Shown here piece after piece: positions 1-6,218 of a stretch of 9,222 nucleotides of DNA. The notes beneath the pieces were generated by a model, which was not told the origin of the DNA, did not search any database, and saw only the letters and a list, made by a program, of their open reading frames with translations. Position 1 is the stretch's first letter. Each line of letters starts with the position of its first letter. The stretch is from assembly GCA_013817115.1 (NCBI GenBank), contig JACDDG010000079.1, positions 1 through 9,222 of the forward strand, written 5' to 3'. The position numbers and the translations under genes are program-made. Origin of the DNA: Parachlamydiaceae bacterium (lineage in GTDB: Bacteria > Chlamydiota > Chlamydiia > Chlamydiales > Parachlamydiaceae).

Positions 1-1113
1 CTCGCATCAAATTTAGCCGCGTTCCGAGAGGTATTTCCGGGTGTTTTACTTCTCATCTGTCATTTTCACTTGCTCCGGTCGTTAGGAAAAGAATTTTTGG
101 ACTATGAAACGTCAAAATTACAAAATATTCTTAAACAATATGATGTGACTAGACGACTTAAGGAAGTTCTAAAAAACTGCAAGGAAAGTATAGACGCAGA
201 TCCACAGCTAGCTGAGTACTTGACGTATGATGAAAAAAAGTATCGGTCTTCTTTTCAGATATTACCTGGGGTTGTAAAGGCGTATTGCAAGATTCAATGG
301 ATTCTTGCCTATGAGCAGGAGCTAAACGGCTACGGAGCACCATTTGATCGGTCAGAATTTGTATATTTGCAAAGAATGAAAAAAGCATATGACAGCCTTA
401 AGGAGTACTCGCTAGAATTTAAAGAGCTATCAGAATTAAAATTTCTGTTGGCTTGCATTTTAGAAGATCCCGATTTCAAAAAGCAGATGGCAGCAATGGA
501 AAGGAAAGTAGAGGATTTTGACCACCTTCGCGCTATAATGAAAATAGCGCCGACAGGAGGAGGAAAGGGGCTGAATGATGACGGTGAAGAATGCGACATA
601 ACTATGATGGAAGAGCAACTCAAGGTTTTCATTGAATCAAATGAGATCAAAAACAATTCTGACAAAGCCTACAAAAAAATGATCAAGCAAATCCTAAAAT
701 ACTGGAAAATGCTTTTTGCTGAACCTATTGAAGCTCGACTGCCGAATGGCGAAATTGTCCTTGTTTATCCAGGCAGGACCTCAAACATTCTAGAGCGATT
801 GTTTAGAGAATTTCAGCGTCTAGAATACAAAAGAACCGGGATGGGTACCTTAGGGCGCACCGTTCGCGCTATGATTGCCGAAACACCGATGATGAAGAAT
901 CTGGAATGCCCCGAGTTCATGAATATTATACTTAATGGTCAGCCAACCTTAGCTGCTCGATTTGCTCAATTGGACAAAAAACACTTTAAAGAAAGAATGA
1001 ATGAATCACAGAACAAAGAAAAGTTACCAGCGGGCCTGAAAAAAAATTTAAACAATCCAGATTTCCATAAGGTTTTCATGAACGCGGCTAAATTGGTAAA
1101 AAAAAGTGCATAA
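1..1113 (+). CDS. Transposase-like protein, 5'-truncated by the window edge
   Basis: The reading frame is open from the first base to a TAA at 1111-1113 (370 visible codons), so the N-terminus lies outside the window; a TTG at 70 is a possible start by position only and is probably internal. Two features suggest a DDE-type transposase. Near the visible start is ICHFHLLRSLGKEF (codons about 19-32), like the 'CxFHxLRxxGK' segment in the catalytic core of several transposase families. Around codon 259-270 lies RTSNILERLFREFQR, resembling the '(T)NNxxExxFRxxKR' block that carries the last catalytic acid; here the Glu is codon 265 (793-795). Between them is a charged, mostly helical region with a Gly-rich stretch (about 545-575). 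The C-terminal tail is Lys-rich. I cannot name the IS family, and no terminal inverted repeat is evident after the stop. It converges on the TolA-like gene. The transposase call is an inference from motif resemblance; being functional cannot be judged from a fragment. Confidence 0.6.
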   Translation, partial: LASNLAAFREVFPGVLLLICHFHLLRSLGKEFLDYETSKLQNILKQYDVTRRLKEVLKNCKESIDADPQLAEYLTYDEKKYRSSFQILPGVVKAYCKIQWILAYEQELNGYGAPFDRSEFVYLQRMKKAYDSLKEYSLEFKELSELKFLLACILEDPDFKKQMAAMERKVEDFDHLRAIMKIAPTGGGKGLNDDGEECDITMMEEQLKVFIESNEIKNNSDKAYKKMIKQILKYWKMLFAEPIEARLPNGEIVLVYPGRTSNILERLFREFQRLEYKRTGMGTLGRTVRAMIAETPMMKNLECPEFMNIILNGQPTLAARFAQLDKKHFKERMNESQNKEKLPAGLKKNLNNPDFHKVFMNAAKLVKKSA

Positions 1114-1264
1114 AGAATTTTCAGGACATATCTAGAGGGCCTGTGATTATTTATCAAATCCCCTTCATGTCAATCTAGAATCGATTTGCCAAATCCAACC
1201 GGATTTTGCGATCATAGGAGCCAATTGCTTTGAGAAAAGACTATGAACTAAGTCATTTTTCGTG

Positions 1265-2308
1265 CTACCCTTTTTGACTAGTCAGCCTTATAACAAATGT
1301 ACGTTGTGTTTCACCTTCAAAATATGATCCAAAAGGTGGTAACGATAATGAAGGAATAGTTTTTTCAATGTAAATTCTATTATTGCGATTTTCATCTCGT
1401 ATTATTTTCATCGAGATAACTTTACCAGACATTGCTAGGGTCAATTCAATGTCAACGTCACCATGTCCAGGTAAGTGTAACAGTAGCTTAAGTCTATTGA
1501 TCAATTCCGAACCGTAAATTTCTTCAAAAGAATTACCGCTTGCAGAAGCTCCTAACAAGCTAAATGAATCACTCTGTAGCTCTCCAATCAAATTTGGAGC
1601 TTCTATTTGAGTGGTCAACGGTTTTTTTGATGCAGAATTTGCTGCCGAAGCGGGAGCTTTTTGAATTTTACCAATACTTTCTCGAGCTTGCGCAAGAAGT
1701 TTCTCACGTTTTTCATTCTTTTGTGGTGTTGGGGTTTTCTTGTTTACTGCAGGTGTTATAGGTGCAAGTGTAGGTGTAGGCTTTTCGATTACAGGCTTTT
1801 GGGCGGCAGGTGGCGGCTTTGGTTTGTTTTCTGGAATTGAAGGCTTAGGCTTCGCATTAGGTGTACTTTTATGCTCGGTCTTCGGAATGGTTTTAGGTGG
1901 GGTTTTGGAAATAGGCTTAGGGTCATGCGTGGGTTTTGTTTCTGTTTGGGGGTTAGATGCTGGTTTAACTACAATCGGTTTTTTCGGGGGTGTATTTACT
2001 CTAACAAGAGCAGGTTCTGAAACACCGGTATCAGATATCATGGATTCCGGTATAATGGTTTCAGGCGGTGACTCCAATTGAGGTAAGCTAGCAATCACAC
2101 TTTGATTCTGTTTATCTTTTTTGTTAGACACTGCAACTGAATTTGCAGGTTTATAAGAGTTTAGGTCAACCGTTTGAACGACGACTTTTTGCTCTATTTT
2201 TTTTTGAGCCGGTTTTACATTAAGAAATGGAAAAAAGAGGGAAAGAAGTATTGGTAATCCGTGTAAACCTACTACGATAATGAGAATGCGTTTGAAAAGG
2301 GTGGGCAT
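1265..2308 (-). CDS. TolA/TonB-like energy-transducing envelope protein
   Basis: A 347-residue protein starting at ATG 2308-2306 and ending TAG at 1267-1265. It has the architecture of TonB/TolA proteins: a short cytoplasmic N-terminus with Lys/Arg, one membrane segment (residues about 8-29), a long periplasmic spacer rich in Pro, Lys and Thr (about 78-198, many KP and PKP repeats), a short charged helix (198-218), and a folded C-terminal domain (about 262-347). That domain shows the family pattern: Y...INRLKLLLHLP, then a 'VDIELTLAMSGKVISMKI' strand-turn-strand and a final SLPPF segment. Such proteins link proton-driven ExbB/ExbD or TolQ/TolR to outer-membrane or Pal partners. Chlamydiae carry one in an exbB-exbD-tolA-tolB-pal cluster, but here none of those genes is adjacent: upstream is the divergent bamA and downstream a transposase remnant. 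No strong Shine-Dalgarno or convincing promoter was found. TolA is somewhat more likely than TonB by lineage, but the sequence alone does not separate them. Confidence 0.75.
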   Translation of the reverse strand: MPTLFKRILIIVVGLHGLPILLSLFFPFLNVKPAQKKIEQKVVVQTVDLNSYKPANSVAVSNKKDKQNQSVIASLPQLESPPETIIPESMISDTGVSEPALVRVNTPPKKPIVVKPASNPQTETKPTHDPKPISKTPPKTIPKTEHKSTPNAKPKPSIPENKPKPPPAAQKPVIEKPTPTLAPITPAVNKKTPTPQKNEKREKLLAQARESIGKIQKAPASAANSASKKPLTTQIEAPNLIGELQSDSFSLLGASASGNSFEEIYGSELINRLKLLLHLPGHGDVDIELTLAMSGKVISMKIIRDENRNNRIYIEKTIPSLSLPPFGSYFEGETQRTFVIRLTSQKG

Positions 2309-2532
2309 AATAGCTCAGGGTATAGCAGTTATAAAGTTAGAAAATACTGCCTATAAAGCATTAGTTTGCATTAAATCTAAAAATATTTCCAGCTTCACTT
2401 TTTTTAGGCATGCATTTTCCCTCTAGGATCCATTTTATGGCATAACTGAAATTTCTTCGTAAATCCGTGTTGCCTTTTTTAGAGACGCTATCGTATGATG
2501 GAGCACTGACGACATTCAAACTTTGAGGCTAC
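2309..2532. other. Divergent intergenic region between tolA-like gene and bamA
   Basis: These 224 bases separate two oppositely oriented envelope genes and must hold both promoters. A good candidate is visible on the + strand for bamA (see 2470-2499). On the - strand I found only AT-rich sequence near 2330-2380 with poor matches to promoter consensus, so the tolA-like promoter is not assigned. No operator-like inverted repeat or RNA gene is evident. Confidence 0.6.
2470..2499 (+). promoter_or_regulatory. Candidate sigma70-type promoter for bamA(-skp)
   Basis: TTGCCT at 2470-2475 (4 of 6 against TTGACA) is followed by an 18-base spacer and TATGAT at 2494-2499 (5 of 6 against TATAAT). This would start transcription near 2506, leaving a leader of about 26 bases before the bamA ATG. 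The spacing and distance to the gene are sound, but the call is a consensus match only. Confidence 0.45.
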
Positions 2533-5010
2533 ATGAGCGATAAATTACAAATTTTCCTTTTATTTATTTTGATGACATTTTTTTCATCTATGGATGCAGC
2601 TAATGCGCAGTATGAAAACCAACCTGTAGAGCGGCTTGAGATAATCATCGAAACTAGGACCGGGTTCGTAAACCAGAGTGCTCTAGCCGGTGTAAAATCC
2701 CGGATGACTACTCAAGAAGGCGGTTTTTTCACTCAAGCCGATTTTGACAATGATTTGAAGGTATTATCCCGTGACTATGATAAAGTCGAACCTCAATTAC
2801 AATCAATTAACGGCGCTATGCAAATCACCCTGCGTGTGTGGACCCGTCCTCAAATTCGGGCCATTAACTGGTGTGGAAATAAACACATCGATACCGCAGA
2901 TTTACGTAAAGAACTAGAAATTAAACCTCTTTCTACTTTTGATCGTCAGGCCTTTAACAAGGCTTTTAACAAAATAAAAGCTCTATATGTTAAGAAAGGG
3001 TATTTCGAAGCTCAGCTCAGCTACGAAATTGTACCTGATTGTGAGACCAACGAAGTAGATATCCAAATAAACATCTCTGAAGGTCGTGCCGGGCATATCA
3101 AAGAGCTTATTTTTTGCGGGTTTACAAAAGATGAAGAAAGTGACCTCCTTGATGTGTTTATGACAAAAGAATATAGCTTTTTATTTAGTTGGTATAGCGG
3201 AGAGGGTGTTTATCATGAAGATGCAATTCAGCAAGACCAGTTTATCGCAGTAAATTTTCTGCAAAATAAAGGGTACGCTGATGCAAGGGTCAATATCGAA
3301 GTGACAGAAGCTTGCCGCAACATGATTAATGTCCATATCAATGCTGTAAGAGGTGAAATTTACACAGTCAGTCAAATTGAATTTACTGGTAACACGCTCT
3401 TTTGTGAGGATGATGTTCGTAAAGCGTTTACTTTTGATGTTGGAAGCCCATATTCCCCTGAAGATATTCGGGAAACTGTTGGTAACATCACCGATCTTTA
3501 TGGACGTAAGGGTTACATAGATGCCTCTGTTGATGTAGAACCATCCTTAGATATTGAAACAAAAAGTTATTCAATAAAAATGACTATTGAAGAGGGCGAG
3601 CAGTTTCGTGTGGGGATGTTAAAGGTTTTTGGAAACAATACGACTCAAGCGAGCATTATTCTGCATGAAAGTTTACTGATTCCTGGTGAAGTATTTAATA
3701 TTGAAAAATTAAAGCTTACAGAGCAGAAGTTGACAAACGTAGGATACTTTGAATCTGTGAACGTCTTTGCTGTAAAGTCTGATGGGCCTTTAGGACTTGG
3801 AGAATGCTACCGCGATGTGCACATTGAAGTAAAAGAAACTTCTACGGGTCATTTCGGAGCTTTTTTTGGATATAGTACAGCTGAAAGCATTTTTGGTGGA
3901 ATTAATATTACCGAGAAAAACTTTAATTACCGTGGTTTAGGTTGTGCCTGGAAAGAAGGCTGTTCATTCTTACGTGGTGGTGGCGAGTACGCTCATGCAA
4001 CCGTTCAGATTGGTTTGAAAAGCCGTAAATATGTGGCGTCTTTTGCGAAGCCTTTCTTTAACGATACACCTTGGACTGTCGGTTTTGACATAGAACGCAA
4101 TAACAATCGTTACATTTCAGATGATTATGAAATCAATAGCTGGGCTTTGATCACGCATGCGACTTATAAAGTTAATCAGTTCATGCATTTTGGCTGGCAT
4201 TATCGTATTAAAAACTCTGACGTTGTTGTAGGTGCGAAAGAAAAACCTGATCATCATCATCGAAGTGAAAAAGAAATTAAAAAAATTGTCAAGGAACGTT
4301 ATAAAGGCAAATCTTTAACAAAAGATCAAATTAACGAAAAAGTAGATAAAGAGATAAAGAAAGATAAAGGTAGGGAACAACTTAAACATGATTCCGACAT
4401 CCACGGCCTAATTTCTGCTACCGGTGTTTCCTTTACGTATGATTCGACCGATCACCCTATTACCCCGCGTTGTGGCTTTAAATCAAGATTGGAAGGAGAA
4501 GTTGCAGGTGTCGGAGGCGATCATACTTTCTTATCTTTTGCCTATTTGAATGCGTATTATATTCCCATAGATAAAAAGAGCATTCTTAAGTTCCGAGGTG
4601 ATTTTAGATTTATTTTACCTTTCGGAAACACCGGCCCACACGATATTCCTCTTGATGAAAGATTGTTTCTTGGGGGTGATGTATTAGTTAGGGGTTATAG
4701 ATCCTATCGCCTAGGGCCTCAATATACAGGCTTGCAAGATCCACGTGGAGGTATTTCATTACAATACTATTCAGCAGAAGTCACACGTCGCTTGCATTCG
4801 AAAGTGGAAGCCTTTGCCTTTTTTGATGCCGGTTATCTTTCGCAACATCGTATTAGATTTTCTATGCCCTACTGCTCTGTGGGTGTTGGAGCACGTGTGA
4901 AGATTATCGAGAGCATTCCATCTGTAACTTTTGGTTATGGTGTACCGTTGAATCCTAGGAAACCGGGAGACGTGAAGCGATTCTTCATCTCCCTTGGTGG
5001 CCAGTTTTAG
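2533..5010 (+). CDS. bamA: BamA / Omp85 outer-membrane beta-barrel assembly protein
   Basis: This 825-residue protein is the core of the BAM complex, which folds and inserts beta-barrel proteins in the outer membrane. The ATG at 2533 follows GAGG (2525-2528) and opens a signal peptide (residues 1 to about 25, cleavage near ANA-Q). Five POTRA domains follow, beginning near residues 30, 107, 185, 275 and 356, several with the typical 'GN' turn and a 'GYF/GYI' motif (YVKKGYFEA, GRKGYIDA, NVGYFESV). The barrel starts near 436 and contains the diagnostic VRGY motif of loop 6 at 719-722. The chain ends in FFISLGGQF, a C-terminal aromatic beta-signal. Two oddities: a Lys/Glu/His-rich insertion at about 569-619 inside the barrel, and ten cysteines (E. 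coli BamA has two). The length is close to family size, with no frameshift. It is followed 88 bases later by skp, as in Chlamydia. Identity is secure. Confidence 0.97.
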   Translation: MSDKLQIFLLFILMTFFSSMDAANAQYENQPVERLEIIIETRTGFVNQSALAGVKSRMTTQEGGFFTQADFDNDLKVLSRDYDKVEPQLQSINGAMQITLRVWTRPQIRAINWCGNKHIDTADLRKELEIKPLSTFDRQAFNKAFNKIKALYVKKGYFEAQLSYEIVPDCETNEVDIQINISEGRAGHIKELIFCGFTKDEESDLLDVFMTKEYSFLFSWYSGEGVYHEDAIQQDQFIAVNFLQNKGYADARVNIEVTEACRNMINVHINAVRGEIYTVSQIEFTGNTLFCEDDVRKAFTFDVGSPYSPEDIRETVGNITDLYGRKGYIDASVDVEPSLDIETKSYSIKMTIEEGEQFRVGMLKVFGNNTTQASIILHESLLIPGEVFNIEKLKLTEQKLTNVGYFESVNVFAVKSDGPLGLGECYRDVHIEVKETSTGHFGAFFGYSTAESIFGGINITEKNFNYRGLGCAWKEGCSFLRGGGEYAHATVQIGLKSRKYVASFAKPFFNDTPWTVGFDIERNNNRYISDDYEINSWALITHATYKVNQFMHFGWHYRIKNSDVVVGAKEKPDHHHRSEKEIKKIVKERYKGKSLTKDQINEKVDKEIKKDKGREQLKHDSDIHGLISATGVSFTYDSTDHPITPRCGFKSRLEGEVAGVGGDHTFLSFAYLNAYYIPIDKKSILKFRGDFRFILPFGNTGPHDIPLDERLFLGGDVLVRGYRSYRLGPQYTGLQDPRGGISLQYYSAEVTRRLHSKVEAFAFFDAGYLSQHRIRFSMPYCSVGVGARVKIIESIPSVTFGYGVPLNPRKPGDVKRFFISLGGQF

Positions 5011-5023
5011 AGAAAGTGTAAAT

Positions 5024-5052
5024 CTTGAAAAGTTCTTAAGGAGCCTTTCAAG
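5024..5052 (+). other. Stem-loop in the bamA-skp spacer
   Basis: CTTGAAA (5024-5030) and TTTCAAG (5046-5052) form a perfect 7-bp inverted repeat around a 15-base loop, beginning 14 bases after the bamA stop. No T-tract follows, so it does not look like an intrinsic terminator. It could be an mRNA processing or stabilising structure, or chance. Confidence 0.25.
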
Positions 5053-5086
5053 TTGTTAGCGTCTACGTAGAATGAAAAATTTAAAT

Positions 5087-5090
5087 GGAG
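5087..5090 (+). promoter_or_regulatory. Ribosome binding site deciding the skp start
   Basis: GGAG lies 8 bases before ATG 5099 and inside the extra codons that would follow the alternative ATG at 5072. It favours the downstream start, which also yields the better signal peptide. Confidence 0.7.
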
Positions 5091-5098
5091 AAAATTTG

Positions 5099-5683
5099 AT
5101 GAAAAGATTAATTTCACTTGGCTTAGCAGCTTCGATGATGATTTCAGTAGCTCTTTTTGCAGCTCAATATGATGATTCTTTACAATCTTCAGGTGCACTA
5201 AAAGTGGGTGTGGTAAATTTTAAGCTTGTTGTAGAAGAGTCTAAGTTTGGCAAGCTTGAACAGGGTAATTTTGAAACACTTAAAAAGCAAATTGAGGGTG
5301 TAGTCGAAGAAAAAGATAAAGCTCGTGCTGAATTAGCTGCTAAGTTCAATGATCCTGATTACGTTGATAGCCTTTCTCCTGAAGCAGAGAACGAACTTAA
5401 GCATAAGTTTCGCTTGATCAATCAAGAGCTAGGTCAGATGGAAGGCCAATTTTATCAGACATTAAACCAAGCTAACGTAAAAATCTTGCAAAAGCTTAAC
5501 GAAATGGCCTCAACAGCATCTGTTACGGTTGCTAAGGAAAATCAGCTGAATCTAATTCTAAATGATGACGGATGCTTTTTCTATGATAAAACTTTAGATG
5601 TTTCCCGTAAAATCATTGCTAATCTTGATGCGCTTTACGAAACAGAAATGAAAACGAACAAAGCTCCAGGTGCATTAAACTAG
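5099..5683 (+). CDS. skp: Skp/OmpH periplasmic chaperone
   Basis: The gene encodes a 194-residue periplasmic chaperone that holds unfolded outer-membrane proteins on their way to BamA. I place the start at ATG 5099, because GGAG at 5087-5090 sits 8 bases upstream and the resulting N-terminus (MKRLISLG...LFAAQ) is a clean signal peptide with a cleavage site near residues 21-23. An in-frame ATG at 5072 would add nine residues, has no ribosome binding site and would spoil the signal. The mature protein opens with VGVVNFKLVVEESKFGK, the Skp N-terminal strand and helix, followed by a long charged, coiled-coil-forming region (roughly residues 55-140, the 'tentacles') and a closing NLILNDDGCFFYD segment that completes the small beta core. 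Order and orientation match Chlamydia omp85-ompH. It is probably co-transcribed with bamA, since no convincing separate promoter or terminator lies between them. Downstream is a palindromic element rather than an immediate lpxD. Confidence 0.93.
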   Translation: MKRLISLGLAASMMISVALFAAQYDDSLQSSGALKVGVVNFKLVVEESKFGKLEQGNFETLKKQIEGVVEEKDKARAELAAKFNDPDYVDSLSPEAENELKHKFRLINQELGQMEGQFYQTLNQANVKILQKLNEMASTASVTVAKENQLNLILNDDGCFFYDKTLDVSRKIIANLDALYETEMKTNKAPGALN

Positions 5684-5708
5684 AGTCTTGTAGATTTTTT
5701 TTATGTTT

Positions 5709-5736
5709 AGCGCTTAAATTGTGTAGTTGCGCTTTT
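5709..5736 (+). terminator. Possible weak intrinsic terminator after skp
   Basis: AGCGC (5709-5713) and GCGCT (5729-5733) can pair around a 15-base loop and are followed by TTT, 25 bases after the skp stop. The stem is short and the T-tract is short, so termination would be weak. The left arm may instead belong to the degraded flank of the palindromic element that follows. Confidence 0.3.
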
Positions 5737-5741
5737 ATGGA

Positions 5742-5972
5742 CTTTCTCGCGCCTCTACCGGGGCGCACGTTTTGTAATGAATTGAACCCTGGTATCGCAC
5801 CAACTAGTGTCTGGGGATAGGCATGAAGGGCTTTCTTTCTTCTAAGTTAGCCTTTTATTAACGATGCTCTATCCCCCGGTAGGGGGAACTGTTAATAGCC
5901 CCGGGTGCAGCGATAGCGGAACCCGGGGTTCGAATCATTAGAAACGTACGCCCCGGTAGGGGCGCGAGAAAG
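5742..5972. repeat. GC-rich nested palindromic element between skp and lpxD
   Basis: Two inverted arms bound this 231-base element. The left arm from 5742 (CTTTCTCGCGCC...) matches the reverse complement of the right arm ending at 5972, with two mismatches over the first 31 bases; similarity continues more loosely through TAATGA, GAACCC and TATCGC. Within lie further hairpins: GGGGATAGGCAT (5813-5824) against ATGC-T-CTATCCCC (5864-5876, one bulged T); CCCCC-GGTA-GGGGG (5873-5886); and CCCCGGGT (5899-5906) against ACCCGGGG (5921-5928). The motif CCGGTAGGGG or its complement occurs three times. Base composition is far richer in GC than the flanking genes. Fainter similarity reaches GCTTAAA (5712-5718) and TTTAAGC (5996-6002), so it looks like two diverged inverted copies of one longer repeat. 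No target-site duplication is evident, so a MITE is not shown. Whether it recurs elsewhere in the genome cannot be seen from here. Confidence 0.8.
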
Positions 5973-6136
5973 CCAACAAACAACGCAAGCGCCGTTTTAA
6001 GCCCTCCGCACGTTACTTGATGCGAGTGGACTTTAATAAGCCAGACCTTCAGCCTGGGAAGGCGAAATAGACTCCGTTTCTTTAATTTAAAGGTTTGGAA
6101 ACCAGTAGCCATTATTAAAACCTCGACCGTTGACAT
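5973..6136. repeat. Tail of small palindromes flanking the nested element
   Basis: This segment carries a run of short self-complementary motifs: AACG...CGTT (about 5982-5996), CGCA...TGCG (near 6007-6024), CCTTC-AGCCTGG-GAAGG (near 6047-6063), CTTTAATTTAAAG and GGTTTGGAAACC (near 6080-6105). An antisense open frame runs through it and into the palindrome, but it has no family resemblance and its composition follows the repeat, so I treat it as non-coding. The segment is probably the rest of the same dispersed repeat unit, or possibly a structured RNA. Strand and boundaries are uncertain. Confidence 0.4.
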
Positions 6137-6218
6137 CTAGATCGGCAAAGACAAAAAAATGTATTTTGTTGTATAGGATGTCTCGAACCTTAATACATAA
6201 CCTTAGTCGAATATATTC
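6137..6218 (+). other. lpxD upstream region
   Basis: AT-rich stretch between the repeat and lpxD. A perfect TTGACA (6130-6135) straddles its left edge, but 16-18 bases downstream there is only an A-run and no -10 match. A poorer pair (TTGTTG at 6166-6171, TAATAC at 6191-6196, 19-base spacer) is possible. There is no clear Shine-Dalgarno before the lpxD ATG. A promoter here is likely by logic, because the palindrome separates lpxD from skp, but is not pinned down. Confidence 0.25.

Noticed and set aside
330..665. Antisense frame of 111 codons within the transposase-like gene
   Set aside because: Low-complexity Ser/Pro-rich shadow of the Lys/Glu/Gly-rich coding strand, without a ribosome site.
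1191..1206. AAATCC-AACC-GGATTT hairpin between the transposase-like and TolA-like genes as a shared terminator
   Set aside because: The stem is only 6 bp, AT-rich, and has no adequate T-tract on either strand.
1740..2081. 113-codon Gly-rich hydrophobic frame on the + strand
   Set aside because: It is the complement of the Pro/Lys-rich spacer of the TolA-like gene; Pro codons on one strand read as Gly codons on the other.
5072..5098. Upstream in-frame ATG as skp start
   Set aside because: It lacks a ribosome site and would place a polar extension before the signal peptide; ATG 5099 has GGAG at the right distance.
5921..5936. GGGTTCGAATC resembling a tRNA T-loop, with a similar GGGTTCAATTC on the other strand near 5773-5790
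   Set aside because: The flanking bases do not pair as a T-stem, and no acceptor stem, anticodon arm or CCA could be fitted; the likeness follows from the inverted repeat arms.
6130..6135. Perfect TTGACA as a -35 box for lpxD
   Set aside because: No acceptable -10 box lies 16-19 bases downstream, where there is an A-run; listed only as a possibility in the upstream region.
5858..6136. 92-codon antisense open frame across the palindromic region
   Set aside because: It runs through the nested hairpins and follows their composition, has no recognisable domain or ribosome site, and is best explained as a by-product of the repeat.
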